A stretch of DNA of 11,336 bases, from the NCBI RefSeq assembly GCF_000003605.2, contig NW_003155738.1, positions 242,840 through 254,175 of the forward strand, given 5' to 3'. This DNA is from Saccoglossus kowalevskii. Its lineage: Eukaryota > Hemichordata > Enteropneusta > Harrimaniidae. Shown here piece after piece: positions 1 to 7,400 of the stretch. The translations under genes were made by a program, and so were the position numbers. How positions within the stretch are numbered: position 1 is the stretch's first letter; each line of letters begins with the position of its first letter. Below the pieces are notes generated by a model, which did not search any database, was not told where the DNA came from, and was given only the letters and a program-made list of their open reading frames with translations.

Positions 1-44
1 AAAATGTAGAACAAAGCAGGTGTAAACTAGCTGGCTTACAGTTT

Positions 45-651
45 CTAAACTAAAATACAAACTAGACTAAGACTGAAAACATGTTGGTTGGTGCAGCATA
101 GCTGCATGATGTTAGTATGGAATGGCAGATTGCAGCATGACTGCAACTGGAAAGTATAGGCAGCGAGTGCTGCGGCTACACCATGGTTATGCAGCGGGGG
201 CTGCATGAAGTTAAGATCATAGGTGTAATCCTTTTTCAGTAATCTGTAGGTTCTAAGTTTGTTTTTATGATTTTTAGATTTATTGTCATCATACATGCTG
301 TTTTCAGCGACTGTTTTAAAATGTTTAATGAGTTTATCTAAAATTGGATGAAGTAGACTGTAATCACATTGTGTCCATGCGTCATCAAGGTCTAGAAAGT
401 TCAGGATGGTTTTTATTCCTGTTACCCAATTTTGTATGCCTGCATCATTTAGCTGTATGCCCAGCTTCATGAACTAATGTATTATGATCCATGTCGTTTA
501 ATCGCATCCAATATTTCAGCATTTGCCTTATACTTGAGATGGCAAGTGGAAGCCTACCAAGCTCAAGCAATGGAGGAATGGCACGGTTCAAGCCGAATGG
601 TGGTTTGTAGTTTATTGATTGTTGTGGACCTATGATAGGTTCCAAGTTCAA
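45..651 (-). mobile_element. Relic of a non-LTR retrotransposon (LINE) ORF 3' end, frameshifted
   Basis: Two minus-strand frames follow one another. The first (651 to 445) carries ELGRLPLAISS, then MLKYWMRL and LVHEAG. The second (from about 470 down) carries NDAGIQNWVTGIKTILNF and, further on, NKLRTYRLLKKDY. In many invertebrate LINEs the segment after the reverse transcriptase domain has this order: an E-GR-PL block, a KYW block, a leucine-rich LV-EA block, a NW-GIK-IL block and a KLRTYR-K block. The reading frame changes around 455-470. Recognisable similarity fades below about 200, where the second frame turns into low-complexity Cys/Leu-rich sequence. No reverse transcriptase catalytic motif or endonuclease is present. 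I infer a 5'-truncated, decayed copy lying in the same orientation as MON2. The subfamily cannot be assigned from what is left. Confidence 0.55.
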
Positions 652-776
652 TTAGTTGATTTTCCATTCAACTGCGAGATCTCACGAGTTGCCTGCAAGA
701 TGTCTGCCACAAAAATTAAACAATTTGATTTTGAGCTTACCTAAAGTGATCACCTGGCAATTAATTTGAAGAAAAA

Positions 777-1080
777 AAGCCATGCATGGCACAATCCACG
801 TTAGTTATCAAATTTAAGATATATATGATTGATTGATTGATTAATATAGTGTATCTGATAGTCAAAAAAGTACTTGTCTATATTGAGAAATATTGCTCTG
901 GAACAGCATTAACAAGCCATGCATGGCACAGTCCCAGTTAGTTATCAAATTTAAGATATATAGTTTCGTTTATAGTAATATAGCTGGAATATAAACATGT
1001 CAGGAATATGATTATGATGATTGACATTTGTATCTGATCAACAAACGAGTATTGAGAGATGTTGCTCTGGAACAGCATTA
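777..1080. repeat. Imperfect tandem duplication, two units of about 137 and 167 bases
   Basis: Unit one is 777-913 and unit two 914-1080. Both start AAGCCATGCATGGCACA, followed a few bases later by TTAGTTATCAAATTTAAGAT. Both share GTATCTGAT further in, and both end TTGCTCTGGAACAGCATTA. The middle differs: unit one has four copies of GATT at 827-842, while unit two has a longer insertion around 965-1020. The ends are nearly identical, so the duplication is either moderately recent or two adjacent copies of one repeat. Confidence 0.85.
827..842. repeat. Microsatellite (GATT)4
   Basis: Four perfect copies of GATT, inside the first unit of the 777-1080 duplication and absent from the second unit. 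Confidence 0.9.
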
Positions 1081-1251
1081 ATTAAAACAAAATCAGCCAT
1101 TTTGAATATATGTATAATGAATATATAAAATTCAGTCTAAACATGTCAGAGATAAGGCTCTAGAAGCCCATTCATTACACGCACACACAGGTGTACAAGG
1201 GTCAAAACATAAGTCCCTGTTAAAAAAATGTGTAATTTTGTTTTGTCTCAC

Positions 1252-1450
1252 CTAATGGTTTGAGGGCATATCTCCAGGTATTGAAGACTCTAGCAACCCC
1301 AGCTAGCGAAAGTACTCTGGTTTCGGCCCACTGTTTCTCTGCAGTATCTCTAGAGTGGTGAATGAGGATATTACCAGCAGACATCTCACTTTTATCTGTC
1401 GATGCAGCCCCTGAAAATTTGTGTACTCTATCCAGTAAAGGAAATAACAC
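1252..1450 (-). CDS. MON2: MON2 exon 7 of 7 in window
   Basis: 66 codons plus one base (phase 1 at the donor), acceptor TTTATTTCAG, donor GTGAGA. It begins [14 protein letters not shown], continuing the TVLWQ end of the previous exon. A short variable loop follows, then [37 protein letters not shown] and KPL plus the first base of a Gly codon. The family normally continues with a DFxRAW-type block. No matching exon was found between 1 and 1251, so it must lie beyond the low end of the window. Confidence 0.95.
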
Positions 1451-4400
1451 CTGAAATAAAATATTAAATGTATAATCTTTTATTCTCAGTGAAATACTTT
1501 TTCAGATAGCAATTGTGTTGGTAAATATTAAGGCAACAAGCCATTGTCAATTACAAGTCCCAGTCTAGTTTTTTTTAGATTTGTGCAATATCTTAATCTT
1601 AATGCACAAAAATGACAATCAGACATCATGATTCAGATTCTGAAACAGATTCATGTGCATAAAATTAATTAAATAATATAGTTTGAATGAAATATGTCCA
1701 TGCACGACTGAAATCCAGTTTTGGAATGGCAGAAATGCTTGATTTTGATCACGCTTAGATTTTTACCACTAAAATGGAGGCCATTCGGCCATCTTTATTT
1801 GGATCACTAAACAAATGCATGCGCAAATGTATGATATGATGTGTGATTGTGAAATTTCAACGAAATTGTGCCAGGCATGTCTGAGATTTATTCAGGTACA
1901 AATAGTCCACACGAATGATGGATGCACACACAGAGGAATAACTATAAGTCCCCTATTTTGGACTACATACGAACGAAGACAGAATTACAAATACATTAGT
2001 TTATTGATTGTCAGGTTATGAATGGAGTCCACAAAGTGTATCTACACATTGTCAACACAGTTAATATTTGTACGCTGCTTGTGAGTCTAACAAATGAGAT
2101 CGCCTTACCTGCCATAGTACAGTCTGCCAGGTCAGTTGATCCAACAAACTACCATGTGCACTGATAGTTGAAAATAAAGTCTGACCAGCTGATTTCCTGA
2201 CTGCCGGTCTAGGATCCACGCACATGTCAGCAAGTTTGGAATACAGACACAGCCACAGTGTATCAGATGGCGGTAGACGACCAAGTTTACTGTCTTCTTC
2301 CACATCACCAGATGTCTTCCTATTTTCAGCTTCTTTCTCTAAGACCACTTTAATCTTGTTCCTGTTCTGGTACAAATAATCTGCAATATTCCACTGAAAG
2401 ATGAAAACAAAATTATCAAACTTGGACTTAATCCTATAAAATAAATTGATGGTGTATCAACAGTTTTACGATCCCTATTACCAATTCTATTTGTATTGTA
2501 TGCTAGATTATAATGTTTGAATAAATTTGCATGGCTTATTAGATAAACTGACCATTGTGACTGTGTTGGAGGAAAGGTTTTAATACCCTACCCCTGAATT
2601 GCAGGTTAGATAATGAGTGAATCTCTAAATTGAATTTAGCAATTGAATTTGGCATGGTATAAAATATGAATCAAAAAAAGACATCGCAAACACCATTCCC
2701 TATTAAAACACCTTAGTTTCAAAATGATGCCTTGGCATAAAACAAACTAAAAATAATTCCTTTTCATGCAGTTCTCTAGTACACTTATCCAACTCAAAAT
2801 CTTGAACATAACATAAGCACATGGCCCCAACGCTATTCTGAATTGTGAGTGACACTTACCAACAAACCAATTGATGTCAGACTAATATTGAGTTCTTGGG
2901 TTTGAAGTCCAAACTTGGACGCTACTTCCACGCACACTTGTAAATACTGGGAAGGCATCATGGGTAGGAAGTCATTGACGACTAACTGAAGACTTTGAAA
3001 AGCTATGCGAATTAAATTCTCTCTGAAATATAAGAAAAGAAGACTGGATTGTCAATAGTTAAATCAACAATGGCTGCAACTATAAAGTTATTGTGAAGAA
3101 GCACTTCCTGTGTTATTTGTGCCAATTTGTAACAGCCACCGCCGAAATGTGAACATTGAAAGCATAGCATATATGTATTGGTACTAAATGTCCAACTCTT
3201 AGTTTTCAAGTCGCATTTTACGTGACATTAGCCTAGTGCAACTGTGTCAAAAACAATATTTCAGTAAGATTTGGTAATCTTTATGTGGTTATAATGTTCA
3301 AAATCACTTTAAAGAATTAGATATCCATATTCTTACTGCCAGACATATTTAGGATGTCTGATTCATATATTATAGGGCCATACATACAACTTTGCAGAGA
3401 AATGTTTTTTTTTTTTAAATCCTCTCATAATTGAAGGAGTTGTTTTTGGATGCAACAGGACAGTATGATTACCACTAGTTTCATTTGTACTTGTACAATG
3501 TAGGTTTCAAGATCCTTTTTCTAGTCTTTAACCCTTGAGTGCCGAGGTCAACATTATAGTCACCAATCATAAATAATAATTAAATCCACATCATTTTTTA
3601 TAATTTTTCCATAATGTTGATCAGAACATGTAGCTTATATAAAATTATGACCATTCGATCTCAAATTATCAAAAAAAACAAAAAAAACAATGGGAAAATA
3701 CATAAAAAACGGCAACATTTTTCACTAAAATTTTGTTAGGGAAAAGATGGTGCCCAGATGGTTATGGATCTATGTAGGCAGGCATCAGTATATGATGATA
3801 CAAGCATGCCACTAAAATCTGGGTTACATTCCACTAAACTAAACACTTCGTTTTTTTGTTATACCATAATCTAATTCAACAAGTTACAGTGATAGGGTGT
3901 TTTCTGTTGCGGTTTCTGCTTATGGAACAAATTAAATTTTATGCATATATTAATTCTGATTAATAATATTTTTCTTTTAAATTTAAAATTTTTTTTTTAA
4001 GCATGTCTATATCAATGATCATACCGGAACTGTAGTCAAATGAAACACTTTACTGCCTTAACTAAACCACTTAGACTTACCCTTGATCAACTGTTACATC
4101 CCCAATGACACCTAGTATCAGTGGCCAACCATGTTCCAAAGTCTCACCGTTGTCTTGAATAACTTGAAGCACACACTCTAACTGTTTTTGTCTGATATCA
4201 GGATGAGATACGTTAGACAACTCTTGCAGCGGTGACAGAAGCATACCCTGGAGTTTCTGTTGAAATGTCAAATATTTACATGTGTCAATGGTTGGGAAAT
4301 TAGGCACTCATAAATATATATACATTTATATATGGATTTACCCAGCAGTAATGAAGTATGACTGTATTCAAATATAAAGTTTATACTGTCTGTGGAGTGT

Positions 4401-7400
4401 GGGTACCATTCACACTGCAAAGCCAGCTATTAGTTTGTGTGAGCTCAAGAGAGTATTATATCATATGGTGTTGTCCACCGAATTTAATTGCATTGTATTG
4501 CATTGTGTGTCTAATATGGGTTCTATGTGACATATACCAAACGTATAAAATTCAACAGTTGTTTAATGAAATTAAAAATTTATAAAAGATATAAATGTGT
4601 TGGTTATGTGCCGGTATACTGCACTTAATAATTATTCATATCAGAAATGTTCATGATCTCTCTCAGCGGTTTCCCTATTATACAATTTTTTTGTTATGGT
4701 AGTATTAAATGCAGAAATAAACAATTTGAAAATGATATTTGAACTGCCATGATGAGAGGTTTCTTTAAAAAAATCTGCCATCATATAACAGCAAGTGTGA
4801 AAACAGCAGTAAAATACACCCTGTAAAATACACTTTATAAGTACAGCAATGAGTTTAACCTACACAGACCACACCTTCACCTGTTGCCAGTGGAGTTAAA
4901 AATACATCGCAATTTTACAAACAATTTGGTCAAAGATTAAGAGATTATAAACATCATGGTAACATAAATAATAACATGATCTGCCCGATACTCACAACCA
5001 AATACTGCCAAAATGATCTGACATCATATATGGGCATAGCAGCAATTTAAAAAAAAAATAAAATCATGCCAACATCATCGTAAATTGTACTTGCTGGTAA
5101 GCTGAATGAGTGACATGTGGCTACAACTGTCAGATTTGTGCATACATTAATAATTATATTAAATGAGTGCATACAAGTGTGTAACATCTGTGACGGGACA
5201 TTCACATGGAATGACAAGAAATGCAACCAATGGAACTCTGTTTGTGAAAATTTTTAAATGAAAAGAAATGTAACCAAAGCAACCCTATTTGTGAATATTT
5301 TTAAATTAACAATTTCAAAACTGTGTATGGTGTACTGCGTATTGTTAACCTACATTGTTTTAATTACATGTACCTCCCCACTTCCCCGGCTTATAATACT
5401 ACATTTCAAATTAAAGTAATATATTCAATACTTTATTAATTAAAACAAATATCAACTACACGTATAACACCATAATACAAATGACATATTTTACAAGTTA
5501 ACATTTATAAAGAATGTTTGTTTTTTGAATAATTACAAATGTAAGTCTTACATCATGAACTGATGTAACACATGTTACCAAAAACAGACGTACCACTAGT
5601 CTTTACTTCAACACACTCAACTCATCATTTGTAAAATGCAGTAATCCACTTGTGAATATCAAAAACAATGTCATTTACATGTGTTGTATTAATGGGTTGA
5701 ATTTTTAACTGCAAAGATTATTACAAAGTTGTGCATACACTGATTGCAGGTTTATATCTTTAAAACATGCACGTTTCCACAATCCAAAAGAGTTGAGTAG
5801 AATCATATCCGAAATGCAGAATTTGATATGTTGAAAAAACCTGTCACCAAACAAGCTCCTCTATGATGGGTCTGACCGTTAGGTGTAAGGGTTGGCTAGC
5901 CAAACAGGGACAATCTAATAAGCAGCTTTGCATTGATCTTAAAAGTGTAGCGGTTGAGGTGTTAAAAGTGGAACTATGAATGCCTAAGTACAGTATGAGT
6001 TGATGTGACAATGTTCTATTTCTCATGAATGCTTTACATACGCTGTGTGCCAATTTTGCTCATATGTGATATTTCGCTGCTTGGATTTTATGAGCAACTG
6101 AATCATAATTCTGAAAATAAAGACAAAAGCTTGCGTCCATAGTTATTGGACTGTATATATAATCCCTAAAAAAATGTAATATACATTTGTGATCTCTTTT
6201 GTATTACATAACACTATGAAGATACACATGTTATGCCTGTGTTAAAAGCAATTTAACTAATTTCTGAACATATTTTGATAATTTTGACATACTGTAAAGG
6301 TGGAAGAAACTGGCCATTGCACAGCAACAATACAAAACTGTATACAAATTCTGGTCTATTGTAGCTCTGAGATACGACACAAAATAATGATTAATTCTTG
6401 TGAAAGGGATCAGCCAGTATAAATGCAAACTTACCAAGTTTTGATGCAAAGGTGGCTCATACTTGAATGCCATGGCTGCTTTGACAAGCGCTGTCACAGC
6501 TTCAGCTCCCCATTCTCTCATGCGCTGATGAGGATGCTGACAGACGTCCAATAGATGGCCAGTGACCGGTGTCCACAGTATATCGATACGGGGCAGATTA
6601 ACCAATCCAGTCTCCAATAATTTGGCAACAGCAAACAATGAAGGCTCCTGAAATATAAATTAGAATTTCCATAAACTGTAAAATATCAATTTTCCTGATT
6701 CAATAACTTGAGGGTATCATAGAAGGTTATTCAGATTCTGATGAAATGTTAATTTGAGGATTTACCAGACTTGCAAGAATACAAATTTCAAGCAGCTTAC
6801 AGCACAACACAATAGAGACTAGAGTCAATTTCATAAAATAAAACTGTTGGGAATGATGTCTAAAAATAACTCAAGTAGGCAAAATTAGTTTACTGAGTTA
6901 AGAATGTTAAAATAAATATTCCTAATATACACATTGCCATGCTGCAAAACCAAAAATGTATATTATGCTCTTGCATATTCATTTAGTTCATTTTTTAATG
7001 CAATAGATTATAACTTCACTGTTTCTGGGACTTAATTAATAATAGTAATTAGCTTTACATTATTTATTCTAATATAACTGAACGTAAAATTATACTTTCA
7101 TCGCTATGGTTACACCTAGGACACATGAGTAATTCCAGTATGTAAATGAATAAACAATGTAAGCACATGCACACACTTCAAAGATATGTGTTGTTGGTAA
7201 ATAATTAACTAGAAAAATGGAAAAAAAGTTAATTTTAATGTACTCTGGTGATTGGTGTAATAAACGAGTCTACCATGATATGAACTAATGAAAAGAAATT
7301 AGGTAAATAGATATGAATTTAATCTATCTACTCCCCCAAAGAGCAAATTATACAACAAATCTGACTTACCCTATTAGCATATGCCAACTCCATGGACTCG

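Larger units (their letters stand above)
1..1251 (-). other. MON2 intron, 5' part (downstream side of window)
   Basis: Begins with donor GTGAGA and interrupts a Gly codon after its first base. It holds the tandem duplication 777-1080 and the retrotransposon relic at about 45-651. Its acceptor is beyond the window. Confidence 0.8.
4257..6434 (-). other. MON2 intron, 2178 bases, phase 0
   Basis: The longest complete intron here. It contains the unexplained protein-like stretch at 5844-6110, a 47-base tandem duplication at 5218-5311, clustered small dyads at 5548-5578 and a 10-base tandem pair at 4487-4506. The rest is AT-rich with no clear features. Confidence 0.88.

Noticed and set aside
660-760. 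Possible extra MON2 exon below 1252, with a stretch FVADILQATREISQLNG
   Set aside because: The stretch does not match the expected MON2 continuation (a DFxRAW-type block), has an in-frame stop soon after, and adjoins the LINE relic.
1815-2021. 68-codon plus-strand open frame
   Set aside because: It lies in what looks like a decayed interspersed repeat, has no recognisable domain, and does not have splice or promoter context.
3012-3209. 65-codon minus-strand open frame crossing into the 2860-3022 exon
   Set aside because: It covers intron plus 11 bases of exon in the wrong frame; no gene features.
4358-4585. 75-codon plus-strand open frame rich in Cys, Tyr and Val
   Set aside because: AT-rich chance frame over a 10-base tandem repeat; no family resemblance.
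6060-6062. In-frame TGA as a possible selenocysteine codon
   Set aside because: No SECIS-like element or selenoprotein family context was seen; a disabled exon or chance frame is simpler.
6231-6434. Open reading beyond the donor of the 6435-6647 exon
   Set aside because: It is intron read-through: GTAAGT at 6434 is a strong donor, the extension is unlike MON2, and the next exon joins in phase.
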